Assembly: GCA_023665425.1 (NCBI GenBank)
Contig: JAMPDX010000001.1
Coordinates: 30,154-94,153, forward strand
Source of the DNA: Muribaculaceae bacterium
GTDB taxonomy: Bacteria; Bacteroidota; Bacteroidia; Bacteroidales; Muribaculaceae
Length of the DNA: 64,000 nucleotides
Reading direction: 5' to 3'
The translations under genes were made by a program, and so were the position numbers. Under the pieces are notes generated by a model. That model saw only the letters and a list, made by a program, of their open reading frames with translations. It did no database searches and was not told the DNA's origin. Below are positions 25,004 through 33,275 of the stretch, piece after piece. Positions within the stretch are counted from its first letter, which is position 1; the number at the start of each line of letters is the position of its first letter.

Positions 25004-25570
25004 ATGGCAAAAGTTATGTGGAAGCCGGGGACAATGATAAATCCTCTCCCGGCATTATTGGTGACATGCGGCAGCTCTCCCAAGGATTGGAATGTGCTCA
25101 CTGTAGCGTGGACAGGCACTATATGCACTGACCCGGCAATGTGTTACATCTCGGTGCGAAAGGAGCGCCACAGCTATGGCTTGATAGCAGAAAATATGGA
25201 GTTTACCATCAATCTTACCACCGAGGATATGGCACGCGCAACTGACTGGTGCGGTGTGAAAAGCGGGCGTGATGTCAATAAATTTGAAGCTACCGGCCTT
25301 ACACCTATCCCCGGCGAATTGGTCAGTTCTCCAACTATAGAGCAGAGCCCGCTGAGCATAGAGTGTGCTGTCACCGAAATCATGCATCTCGGCAGCCACG
25401 ATATGTTTATGGCAAAGGTGCTTGGAGTTCGAGCCGATGATAGATATATAGACCACTCAACCGGACGTTTTGACTTGGATAAGGCACGTATGATAGCCTA
25501 TTCGCATGGTCACTATTATGCTCTTGGTCAGCATCTTGGCCATTTCGGTTTCTCCGTCAGAAAGAAGTGA
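25004..25570 (+). CDS. flavin reductase family protein
   Basis: 188 residues of the FMN-binding split-barrel flavin reductase family (FlaRed type). Segments typical of the family: NVLTVAWTGTICTDPAMCYISVRKERHSYGLI (FMN phosphate region) and FTINLTTEDMARATDWCGVKSGRDVNKF. Reduces flavin with NAD(P)H or acts as a flavoprotein of unknown substrate. It lies 17 bp after pyrB; as I recall the same neighbourhood (pyrB-pyrI-flavin reductase) exists in Bacteroides. Confidence 0.85.
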   Translation: MAKVMWKPGTMINPLPALLVTCGSSPKDWNVLTVAWTGTICTDPAMCYISVRKERHSYGLIAENMEFTINLTTEDMARATDWCGVKSGRDVNKFEATGLTPIPGELVSSPTIEQSPLSIECAVTEIMHLGSHDMFMAKVLGVRADDRYIDHSTGRFDLDKARMIAYSHGHYYALGQHLGHFGFSVRKK

Positions 25571-25598
25571 GTGTGTGGACCTATGGTCAAAATTGGGT

Positions 25599-26348
25599 CT
25601 AAAATGCTGCCCCGATAGTATCATTGAGGATGAGGTCTGCTTTATTCTCCAATTTGTAGTATTCCTTGGAGCACAGATACTCGCGTATTACCTCCAGATG
25701 CGAGGGACGGTGTAAGTCGCTGCCTACAAAGTTAACCATGTCGTGTGCCAACAGCCATTCAGCTGTTTGCTTTATTTGCTTGCCGTAATGTCCGGCCAAA
25801 GAGAGAAGATTGACCTGCAGAGCCACACCATTGTCAAACAGTTGCTCAAGTCTATCATAATGGCGCTGATAATATGGGTATCTCTCCGGGTGTGCAAGAA
25901 TAGGCTTCAGCCCGTGGCCGCTGCGCAGATCAAACAAGAAAGCCTCCAATCCAAACGGCTCTTGGAACCATGAATTTTCGACCAACAGCCATCCACCCGG
26001 TATCGGAGAAATGATGTTTTGCTCCACCATATTATATAGGATGTCGTCTACACGATATTCTGCCGAACAGCGTAATTGCATTTTCAACCCGGCTTGTTCG
26101 CAAGCCTTGGTGAGGATTTCAAATGAGTCGTGAATTATTTCGGGAGTGTTAGGGAATGTTTCGTCAGTGACATGAGGGGTGACCACCATTTTTGTAAATC
26201 CCAAATCAGCCATACCTCTTACTAACTGCACACTTAACTGAGATGATGGTGAGCCGTCATCTATGCCGGGGCATACATGGCTATGAATATCAGTGTGCCA
26301 AAACAACTCAGGCAGTATATTATTTTTCCTGCGAAATAATCCTAACAT
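25599..26348 (-). CDS. CpsB/CapC-type PHP-domain tyrosine-protein phosphatase
   Basis: 249 residues of the PHP superfamily. Metal-binding motifs: HTDIHSHVCPGIDDGS (HxH, about 18-33), MVVTPHVTDE, AEYRVDD, HPERYPYY, and GSDLHRPSH near the end. Such proteins are manganese-dependent phosphatases that dephosphorylate tyrosine autokinases controlling capsule or exopolysaccharide export. No kinase or capsule genes are next to it, so its partner is elsewhere. Convergent with the flavin reductase gene (28 bp). Confidence 0.88.
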   Translation of the reverse strand: MLGLFRRKNNILPELFWHTDIHSHVCPGIDDGSPSSQLSVQLVRGMADLGFTKMVVTPHVTDETFPNTPEIIHDSFEILTKACEQAGLKMQLRCSAEYRVDDILYNMVEQNIISPIPGGWLLVENSWFQEPFGLEAFLFDLRSGHGLKPILAHPERYPYYQRHYDRLEQLFDNGVALQVNLLSLAGHYGKQIKQTAEWLLAHDMVNFVGSDLHRPSHLEVIREYLCSKEYYKLENKADLILNDTIGAAF

Positions 26349-26372
26349 AGTATATAGTAAAAAGAAGTATAT

Positions 26373-26402
26373 GGTGCCTGTGAGTTTGCGCTCACAGGCA
26401 CC
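26373..26402 (-). terminator. terminator of the phosphoglucomutase gene
   Basis: Perfect 12-bp stem GGTGCCTGTGAG (26373-26384) with CTCACAGGCACC (26391-26402), six-base loop; the minus-strand exit is AT-rich with a run of T after a short spacer. Confidence 0.75.
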
Positions 26403-26417
26403 TGGAAGTTATCGAGA

Positions 26418-28169
26418 TTATTTTACACCTAACTCACCGAGTATCTTGTCAATCTTGGCATCGGCCTCCTTGACACACTTCTCGTAGTCCTTGGGGTCCT
26501 TCATGTCGCCGCGCACCTCGATGTAGAACTTAATCTTAGGCTCGGTGCCGGAAGGACGGATAGAAATCTTGTCGCCATTGTCGGTGAAGAACTGAAGCAC
26601 ATTGCTTGTAGTGGGGAAGTCCAGCTTCTCTACCTGACCGGTCTTCAGGTTAGTGAAGTTGAGGTCCAGATAGTCCTTCTTGGCTGTAACGGGCACACCA
26701 TCCAGAGTCTTAGGCGGATTCTCGCGGAACTCCTTCATCATGGCCACGATCTCGTCGGCACCGGTCTTGCCCGGGCGCACGATGCTCACACCTCTCTCGC
26801 GAGAGAAGCCATACTTGGCATAAATGTCAATCAACATCTCATAGAGGTTCTGGCCCTTGTCGGCAGCCCAAGCTGCAATCTCGCACATCAGAGAGATGGC
26901 GGATACCGAGTCCTTATCGCGGCAGAATGTCTCGGCAAGGAAGCCGTAGCTCTCCTCACCGCCACCCAGATAGCGGGCTGTCTGCTCATGGTTGCGGATT
27001 ACGTCGGCAATCCATTTGAAGCCGGTGTAGCAGTCGAAGCACTTCACATTGTTGGCATCGGCTATACGTTTGATAGTCTCAGTGGTGACAATGGTCTTGA
27101 CGCAATACTCAGTGCCGTTGAGCAGGCCGAGCTCTACATTGCGGGTGATGATGTAGTACAAGAAAATCATCACGATTTGGTTACCATTCACCAGCTGATA
27201 ATTGCCCTGCTTGTCGCGGACAACGAGACCTATACGGTCAGCATCCGGGTCAGAAGCCACCACTACCTCGGCGCCGGTCTCTTTGGCCTTAGCAATGGCC
27301 ATAGCCATAGCTGAAGCGTTCTCCGGGTTGGGGGAGTCTACTGTGGGGAAGTCGCCTGAGAGTACATCCTGCTCCGGTACGTGAATAATGTTCTTGAAGC
27401 CCCAAAGCTTCAGAGAGTCGAAGATCAGCATCTTGCCGGTGCCATGGATAGGAGTATAAACAATCTTCATGTCCTCGTGGCGCTTGATAGCGTCGGGTGA
27501 GAGTGACAGCTTGTGCACGTCGTTCAGGAAGTCTTGGTCTATTTCCTTACCGATGATTTGGATAAGGTCCTTGTTGGGGGTGAACTTGATCATGTCAACA
27601 GAAGTAATCTTATTGACATACTCAATGGTCTTGACATCGTGCGGGGCAATCATCTGAGCACCGTCGCTCCAGTATGCCTTGTAGCCGTTATACTCCTTGG
27701 GGTTGTGTGAGGCAGTGACCACCACACCGCTCTGGCAGCCGAGGTGGCGGATACCGTAAGAGATTTCGGGTGTGGGACGGCAGTCATCAAACAGGTACAC
27801 CTTGATGCCGTTGGCTGAGAAGATATCGGCAGCCAGCTCAGCAAACTTGCGTGAGTTGTGACGCACATCGTGGCCAATACATACACTAATCTGGGGTATA
27901 TCCTTGAATGTATCGTTCAGGTAGTTGGCAAGACCTTGAGTGGCAGCACCTACAGTGTAGATATTCATACGGTTTGAGCCGGCACCCATGATGCCGCGCA
28001 GACCACCGGTACCGAATTCCAGGTCTTTGTAGAATGCTTCAATCAGAGGAGTCTTGTCTTCAGCATCGAGCATGGCTCTTACCTCAGCACGTGTCTCTTC
28101 GTCGTATTGTGGGCCAAGCCATTTCTCGGCTTTGGCAGTGACTTGTTTCAATAATTCGTCGTTTTCCAT
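26418..28169 (-). CDS. phosphoglucomutase/phosphomannomutase family protein
   Basis: Alpha-D-phosphohexomutase (583 residues, the longer PGM2-like/PgcA subfamily) interconverting glucose-1-P and glucose-6-P. Motifs in order: GTGGLRGIMGAGSNRMN, the phosphoserine loop VVTASHNPKEYNGYK, the metal-binding loop ASDPDADRIG, the sugar loop GGGEESYGF and the phosphate-binding SIRPSGTEPKIKFY. It follows the glucanotransferase gene on the same strand but a hairpin lies between them. Its role fits entry of glucose-1-phosphate from glycogen/maltodextrin into glycolysis. Confidence 0.95.
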   Translation of the reverse strand: MENDELLKQVTAKAEKWLGPQYDEETRAEVRAMLDAEDKTPLIEAFYKDLEFGTGGLRGIMGAGSNRMNIYTVGAATQGLANYLNDTFKDIPQISVCIGHDVRHNSRKFAELAADIFSANGIKVYLFDDCRPTPEISYGIRHLGCQSGVVVTASHNPKEYNGYKAYWSDGAQMIAPHDVKTIEYVNKITSVDMIKFTPNKDLIQIIGKEIDQDFLNDVHKLSLSPDAIKRHEDMKIVYTPIHGTGKMLIFDSLKLWGFKNIIHVPEQDVLSGDFPTVDSPNPENASAMAMAIAKAKETGAEVVVASDPDADRIGLVVRDKQGNYQLVNGNQIVMIFLYYIITRNVELGLLNGTEYCVKTIVTTETIKRIADANNVKCFDCYTGFKWIADVIRNHEQTARYLGGGEESYGFLAETFCRDKDSVSAISLMCEIAAWAADKGQNLYEMLIDIYAKYGFSRERGVSIVRPGKTGADEIVAMMKEFRENPPKTLDGVPVTAKKDYLDLNFTNLKTGQVEKLDFPTTSNVLQFFTDNGDKISIRPSGTEPKIKFYIEVRGDMKDPKDYEKCVKEADAKIDKILGELGVK

Positions 28170-28264
28170 TTTCGGTTTGGGTTATAATTGATTAATATTG
28201 TACACACTCAATAGGGGAGAGTTATGCTCTTCCACAGTGGAGAAAGCATCACGAAAGGATTGTA

Positions 28265-28297
28265 GAAGTGAGGGCTTTTGTCATTAGCCCTCACTTC
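28265..28297 (-). terminator. terminator of the 4-alpha-glucanotransferase gene
   Basis: Perfect 12-bp stem GAAGTGAGGGCT (28265-28276) with AGCCCTCACTTC (28286-28297), loop of nine bases. The rest of the 170-bp gap upstream of the phosphoglucomutase start shows nothing else clear. Confidence 0.7.
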
Positions 28298-28340
28298 ATA
28301 TAACAATTAATCTATGTCTTTTGTTGTAGACCGAAGCAGA

Positions 28341-31022
28341 TTATCTTCCTGAGTTTTTGACCTTCTCGGCTACCATATTATTGAAGTCAGTTTGGCTCAA
28401 CAAATTCTCTACTGTGAGATGCATGCGGTATCTCCAGTAGTGGCGTGAGATGGCCGGGATATTGATTTGCTCATCGGTGGGGTTCTCGCGGCGCAGACTT
28501 CCGTCGGCACTCAGCCAGTCTTGCAAGGGCAGTATGCAAAGCATTGAGGGTGAGTTGAGTTGCAAATCCAGGATGCGTGAGCAAATCCAGGGCTCGGCAT
28601 AGAAGGGAGCCTCACCGTTCTCATGAAGCACCTGATTGAAGTATCGCTGTGCCATGGCATGGTCGCTCTCCCACCAGCCGCGTATGCCCGGCATATCGTG
28701 GGTGGAAGATGTGCATACACTATAATACGGATAAGCCCATGTGTTGCCAAACTCCACTTTGGGGTCTTTGGGCATACGCTGTATCTCCAGGCTCAATATC
28801 TGCAGATTGTGCATTACTGCAGGTACACAATCAGGTATCATGCCCAAATCCTCGGCACAACAGAGCATCTTGGTGGAGTCAATCAACGGGGGCAGTTTCC
28901 ACATAGCTTTGCCATACCAGAAATCATTGTGGCGGTGATAGAAGAAGTCGTTGTACAGACGGTCGAAGCACCAGCGCTCATAGTCGCTCAGGCAGCGATA
29001 CTGGTGAGTCATCTGAGCGGCAATGCGCGGGTGATAATGCCCCTTTTGCTCCTGGTCCTCGATAAACAATACATTATCTATCAGGCCCAACAGGCCATTG
29101 CACAGCTGCTCATTGTCCTCATCTTTATCCTGAGTGGCAAAGTAGTCTACCACTTTGCGCTGAGTGTCAATCCATGGGAGTAGCTCATAGCGGTCACCAC
29201 CCACAGGATGCATAAATCGCTCCTTGGCCTGCCGTGTGTTGCCGCCAAAGAAGTCAGTGAGCATCCATTCGAGTATCAACGGTTTAGTCTGTATCTCCGG
29301 ATTAATCCAGAAGTCGAAGTCATTACGGAGCTCATCGGCAGAGAAGGGGAGTGCGGGCTGGAATGTGCCCAACAGGCCATGAACGGCATCCATCGGGATT
29401 TGCCATATACGGAAGAAGCCCAACACATGGTCAATGCGGTAAGCATCAAAATATTCGCTCATCTTGGAGAAACGAGCCTTCCACCAGGCAAAGCCGTCGC
29501 GGCTCATCTCCTCCCAGTTATAGGTGGGGAAGCCCCAGTTCTGGCCCATGATAGAGAAGTCATCCGGCGGTGCACCTGCCTGGCTTTCCATATAGAAGAG
29601 GTTAGGGTAAACCCATGCATCCACACTTGTGCGCGATATGCCGATAGGAATGTCTCCCTTGAGCACCACACCCTTCTGGTGAGCGTAATCACGGACAGCG
29701 CGCAGCTGCTTGTCAAGGTGATATTGCTGGAAATAGACAAAGCGCATCTGAGGCTCATGTTCCTCCCACAAACGATCTATCAGCTCGGGTGTGTAGACTG
29801 AATATTCACCCCACTTGTTGAATTCGGGGGTATGGTGTATGTCGCGCAAGGTGCAGAAAGCGGCGTATGGTTTAAGCCAATACTCATTGGCTGAGACAAA
29901 CTCCTGATAGGCGCGGTCTTTGAGGGTGGATGCTCCCTTCTCGGCGAAGAGCTCGCGCATGAAGGCGTTTTTGGCATTGTTCACTTGCTCATAATCCACT
30001 GTATCGAGCTTATTGAGCTCGCGCCCCAAGTTGTCATAGTAAGCCTGGCGATCCTTGTCTTTGAGCTTGCCTACGGCCGACAGTCTCAGATACATGGGAT
30101 GCAGGGCAAATGTGGAATTGGCATTGTAAGGATAAGAATCGGTCCAGCTGCCGGTCATTGTGGTGTCGTTCACCGGGAGTAGCTGTAGCACCTTCTGGCC
30201 TGTCCCCACGCACCAATCCACCATCTTCTTGAGGTCCATAAAGTCGCCCACGCCAAAATCCTCCTCAGAGCGAACAGAGAATACGGGGATGGCGGTGCCG
30301 GCCCCCTTCCAAGGGGTCATCGGGTTCAAGAAGCGCATGCCGGCCTCCACCACAGCCTCACTTTTAGAATCAGCGTTCGCAGGGTCGAGCACACGGTTGT
30401 TGCGCATTTCCCAAGCTACCACCTCGCCGCTGTTCTCCTTCAGAATTAAAAACTTATATTCGCAAGGGAATTTCAGGTCGGCGAGAGGTATATTTGCCTC
30501 CCATTCGGGGAAACGAGCGTCGTTCATGCGTACTGCCAGCTTGGGGTCCCACTTGCCGAGTGCGTCACACTCACCGGCAATTGCCAGTATTTCGTCGGGA
30601 GCCACCATGGGAGCCTGCACCCGAATATTGAGCATACCAGCCTCAATCTTGAGGGGCTGTGAGCGGAACGGACGATAAAGTATGCCATCCACAAACGCGC
30701 TCGAATAATAGGGCTTGTCGTATGGTTGGTCTTGCCAGCGGTCATAGACTTCTACATGTGATACCCCGTTGCCGGCATTGAAGCGATGAGGCTCGCCCCA
30801 TTCCAGACGCCAAGGCTGATTGGCAGCTTTGACGATATATCGATAATTGAAATCAGCCTTCTGCTCAGGCACCTCAATCTCTAATTGCCATGTCTCCCCG
30901 CCCAGGTAATTGAGCTGTGGTGCGGCATGGTCGTTATCATCGCCCAAGGCCGGGATGTTGCCGCAGATATACAAGGCCTCACCCCAAAATGTGCGATAAT
31001 TGATATTGAACGTAATTTTCAT
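28341..31022 (-). CDS. malQ: 4-alpha-glucanotransferase (GH77) with two N-terminal starch-binding domains
   Basis: Amylomaltase-type enzyme (893 residues from ATG 31022) that transfers maltosyl/glucan units during maltodextrin use. Two CBM20-like modules occupy about 1-240 (first: ALYICGNIPALGD; second: LAIAGECDALGKWDP), then a GH77 catalytic domain about 260-870. Catalytic signatures: GDIPIGISRTSVDAW, YRIDHVLGFFRIWQIP with the nucleophile Asp, CCAEDLGMIP with the acid/base Glu, and SSTHDMPGIRGWW. The two-CBM20 form is the plant DPE2-like type also found in Bacteroidota. No signal peptide, so cytoplasmic. Start chosen because MKITFNINYRTFWGE begins the first CBM20. Confidence 0.95.
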   Translation of the reverse strand: MKITFNINYRTFWGEALYICGNIPALGDDNDHAAPQLNYLGGETWQLEIEVPEQKADFNYRYIVKAANQPWRLEWGEPHRFNAGNGVSHVEVYDRWQDQPYDKPYYSSAFVDGILYRPFRSQPLKIEAGMLNIRVQAPMVAPDEILAIAGECDALGKWDPKLAVRMNDARFPEWEANIPLADLKFPCEYKFLILKENSGEVVAWEMRNNRVLDPANADSKSEAVVEAGMRFLNPMTPWKGAGTAIPVFSVRSEEDFGVGDFMDLKKMVDWCVGTGQKVLQLLPVNDTTMTGSWTDSYPYNANSTFALHPMYLRLSAVGKLKDKDRQAYYDNLGRELNKLDTVDYEQVNNAKNAFMRELFAEKGASTLKDRAYQEFVSANEYWLKPYAAFCTLRDIHHTPEFNKWGEYSVYTPELIDRLWEEHEPQMRFVYFQQYHLDKQLRAVRDYAHQKGVVLKGDIPIGISRTSVDAWVYPNLFYMESQAGAPPDDFSIMGQNWGFPTYNWEEMSRDGFAWWKARFSKMSEYFDAYRIDHVLGFFRIWQIPMDAVHGLLGTFQPALPFSADELRNDFDFWINPEIQTKPLILEWMLTDFFGGNTRQAKERFMHPVGGDRYELLPWIDTQRKVVDYFATQDKDEDNEQLCNGLLGLIDNVLFIEDQEQKGHYHPRIAAQMTHQYRCLSDYERWCFDRLYNDFFYHRHNDFWYGKAMWKLPPLIDSTKMLCCAEDLGMIPDCVPAVMHNLQILSLEIQRMPKDPKVEFGNTWAYPYYSVCTSSTHDMPGIRGWWESDHAMAQRYFNQVLHENGEAPFYAEPWICSRILDLQLNSPSMLCILPLQDWLSADGSLRRENPTDEQINIPAISRHYWRYRMHLTVENLLSQTDFNNMVAEKVKNSGR

Positions 31023-31158
31023 ACTATATATAGTGTGTAAGTTTTTCGAAAGCGGGAAATCACATATATAGCCCCGGCAGCCACTTATAAGCAGCCGGAC
31101 CATAAATTATATCTATCGGTATTGACCGGGTTATCATATACCTAACTCTATCATAATT

Positions 31159-31230
31159 AGTGAGTTTTAATCTTAATCAGGATAGGCTATGGAGTCTCCT
31201 TGACTATCCTTTTATTCTGATTAGCTCACT
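31159..31230. other. nested inverted repeat upstream of the glucanotransferase gene
   Basis: Three nested complementary pairs: AGTGAG (31159-31164) with CTCACT (31225-31230), AATCAG (31175-31180) with CTGATT (31217-31222), AGGATAG (31179-31185) with CTATCCT (31204-31210). Could be a structured leader of malQ or a terminator after the kinase gene; the 300-bp gap 31023-31320 has no ORF I can support. Confidence 0.4.
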
Positions 31231-31320
31231 TTATGTGTGCAAATTTACTCAAAAGCGTTGACTTTTCCAACATCCACAGCATGTTTTATAGCATAACGGA
31301 CCAATATTTTTCAGATTATG

Positions 31321-32061
31321 TCAATTCCGATTGCGACATGGATGCTTAATGCGCTTTTTTAAGGCCACGCGAGCTTCATGTTTGCTCTTGATACTCACAC
31401 CTATATTAAAATAATCTTGTGGCAAATGAGAGCAGCGCAGATATTCCTTGAAGAAAAATTTGAAATCCTTGTCAAAATAGCTGAATCGGCACAAGTTGGC
31501 AAATCGCTCATGCAAAGGAATTCCCTCTCCGCGGGGGTATATTTGCATACGGTTAAGGTCTATTAACGTGAAGGAGAATTGGTTGTTGTATGCTACCCGT
31601 ACATTGGTGTTATTCAGGTCTTTATGAATTATTCCATTTGCATGAAGGTCAGCGACAAAAGCTGCGAAGGCAGACAGACATTCACGCCCATATTTTTCTA
31701 TCCCCTCCTTCAGAGACTCACGGCTGTCGTATTCGCAAACATAATAAGAATCGAGCAGGGTATTAAACTTTCCGCGGCACTCGGCGTACCCTATCGGGGC
31801 CGGTGTGCCAATGCCCCGGGCTGCCAATTCGGTAGCGTTGGCGAAGGATTTATGTGCTTTCGATTTAAATATGGCATACACCAACTTGTTCTTGATGCCT
31901 GAGGCAAAGCGCTTTACCACCAACTTGTTACCCTTATATGGGACGCTGATGAGTTTGTTCCTGCCATCAAAAATCACAGTGCCCCGATTGGCGGCTGCAG
32001 TGATGATGTCCGACAATTGCTGTGAACTGACGTCGGCAGTGGTGTGAATTAGTGTGTTCAT
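31321..32061 (-). CDS. Kdo kinase/WaaP-like lipopolysaccharide kinase
   Basis: 246 residues with an ABC1/Kdo-kinase-type protein-kinase fold. Phosphate-loop region SVPYKGNKLVVKRF with the ATP-anchoring Lys, conserved ARGIGTPAPIGY, catalytic loop GIIHKDLNNTNV (H-x-D-x4-N) and metal-binding LIDLNRM. Family members phosphorylate Kdo or heptose of the LPS inner core on the cytoplasmic face. Its neighbour 12 bp upstream is a core-type glycosyltransferase, in keeping with LPS/LOS core assembly. The C-terminus is very basic. Confidence 0.85.
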   Translation of the reverse strand: MNTLIHTTADVSSQQLSDIITAAANRGTVIFDGRNKLISVPYKGNKLVVKRFASGIKNKLVYAIFKSKAHKSFANATELAARGIGTPAPIGYAECRGKFNTLLDSYYVCEYDSRESLKEGIEKYGRECLSAFAAFVADLHANGIIHKDLNNTNVRVAYNNQFSFTLIDLNRMQIYPRGEGIPLHERFANLCRFSYFDKDFKFFFKEYLRCSHLPQDYFNIGVSIKSKHEARVALKKRIKHPCRNRN

Positions 32062-32073
32062 ACCGCAAAACAG

Positions 32074-32850
32074 TTATTTCTTCTTTGTGTCAGACGAGAT
32101 TTTAAGACCCTCTTCTGTCAATTTTGACAGCAACATAATTTGATACACCGAGTCCATGTATGCTTTTACAATACCCCGACGCCCCTGCTTGAAGCCGCCC
32201 CCTATTATATAGCTCTTGATGAAGAACCATACCGGGCGAAACAGCAGACTTCCGGCCCCATACTTTTTATGTTTGCGTTTCGGGGCCTCATAGTCAGAAT
32301 ACAGATTGAGCTTGTTGAGGCGTTGAGCTACAGTGGGATTATCCAGATGAATGATGCTTAACTCGCGCTTTGCCGGGATGCTTTCGATGTCACCATCAAT
32401 CACCGGGCGTGCATGAATGATGGGTGGCCAAACCGCTTTGTTCTTCAAGAAAAATCGCAACTGATAGTCCGGGGTGTCATGGACCTCCATACCCATAAAC
32501 TTATTGATGCGGGATATTGCCAAGGCATTTGTAAAGGAAGCATCGGATATACGGTCATAAAGATACCGGCGCAGGGTTGGGGGAATCAGCTCATCGGCGT
32601 CAACTACGAGCACCCAATCATGAGTCGCCGAGTGGATGGCGAAGTCGCGTGCCGGTTCGCAAATCTTGTGCTCTCCCTTGGGAAATGTCACAATTTTGCA
32701 ATCAAAACGGCGAGCAATCTCAAGGGTGTCATCGGTACTCTCCATGTCACAGATTACTATTTCGTCAAAATCCTTGACGCTCTCAAGTACCTGTGGCAGA
32801 TGCTCCGCTGCATTATATGTATTTATTACGACTGAAATCTTGGTGGCCAT
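32074..32850 (-). CDS. family 2 glycosyltransferase, LPS-core type
   Basis: 258 residues of the GT2 family (WaaE/KdtX-like branch): N-terminal SVVINTYNAAEHLPQVLESV nucleotide-sugar fold, the DAD metal motif in VLVVDADEL, and C-terminal RPVWFFIKSYIIGGGFKQGRRG typical of membrane-associated core glucosyltransferases. No signal peptide; probably peripheral at the inner membrane through the basic C-terminal segment. Precedes the Kdo-kinase-like gene in a two-gene operon. Confidence 0.87.
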   Translation of the reverse strand: MATKISVVINTYNAAEHLPQVLESVKDFDEIVICDMESTDDTLEIARRFDCKIVTFPKGEHKICEPARDFAIHSATHDWVLVVDADELIPPTLRRYLYDRISDASFTNALAISRINKFMGMEVHDTPDYQLRFFLKNKAVWPPIIHARPVIDGDIESIPAKRELSIIHLDNPTVAQRLNKLNLYSDYEAPKRKHKKYGAGSLLFRPVWFFIKSYIIGGGFKQGRRGIVKAYMDSVYQIMLLSKLTEEGLKISSDTKKK

Positions 32851-32953
32851 TAGATGTCAAAATATAGTCTTTTCGAAATTCAGTGCAATATACAAAAAAT
32901 TCCCCAATGCAGCAAATCCCGATATTTTGGGCCTATAAAATGGTGATAATTTT

Positions 32954-32984
32954 TTGGCGGGTTGATAAAAATAGTGTAATTTTG
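32954..32984 (+). promoter_or_regulatory. promoter upstream of the dapF remnant and glnN
   Basis: TTG (32954-32956), 20 bases, TAATTTTG (32977-32984). The first downstream ATG is that of the dapF remnant (33031); glnN starts at 33276 and has no other good promoter, so this is probably its promoter. Confidence 0.65.
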
Positions 32985-33030
32985 CGTTTTCGAAGTGTTA
33001 GGTTTACGTTAATATTGAGTGGTAGTTTAA

Positions 33031-33243
33031 ATGGTTCCATTATATGATACCGGGCCGAAGAAGTTGCATTGCTATAAGATGCAAGGTCTCGGAAATGACT
33101 ATATTTACATGCTTGGTGAGGAGATGCCGGCCGGTATTGACTTGTCTGAGCTTGCTCGCTCTGTCTCCAATCGGCACTTCCTTTTAGGCTCTGATGTGAT
33201 GATTAATAAACAAACACCTCTGCATAAGAGGCCATGGGGATAA
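33031..33243 (+). pseudogene. dapF: dapF (diaminopimelate epimerase) 5' remnant
   Basis: A 70-codon ORF whose first 60 codons encode the start of a Bacteroidota-type diaminopimelate epimerase: KKLHCYKMQGLGNDYIYM, then ELARSVSNRHFLLGSDVMI. Intact DapF has about 260-280 residues and two catalytic Cys; both, and all the rest, are missing. Even the retained part is altered (the usual HFGIGSDG is HFLLGSDV). After residue about 60 homology stops and a short unrelated tail ends at TAA 33241-33243, 32 bp before glnN. The promoter and start codon are kept, so the ORF may still be translated as a leader. A functional dapF should exist elsewhere if the cell wall contains meso-DAP. Confidence 0.75.
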
Positions 33244-33255
33244 TCCCGGCCTTTT
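33217..33255 (+). promoter_or_regulatory. attenuator-like competing hairpins before glnN
   Basis: Hairpin 1: CCTCT (33217-33221) with AGAGG (33227-33231). Hairpin 2: AGGCC (33229-33233) with GGCCT (33248-33252), with inner GGG/CCC, followed by TTTT (33252-33255). They share bases 33229-33231 and cannot both form. The stop codon of the dapF remnant lies in the loop of hairpin 2. The geometry resembles transcription attenuation by a translated leader; this is inference. Confidence 0.4.
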
Positions 33256-33275
33256 GGCGGACAAAACGAAATAAT

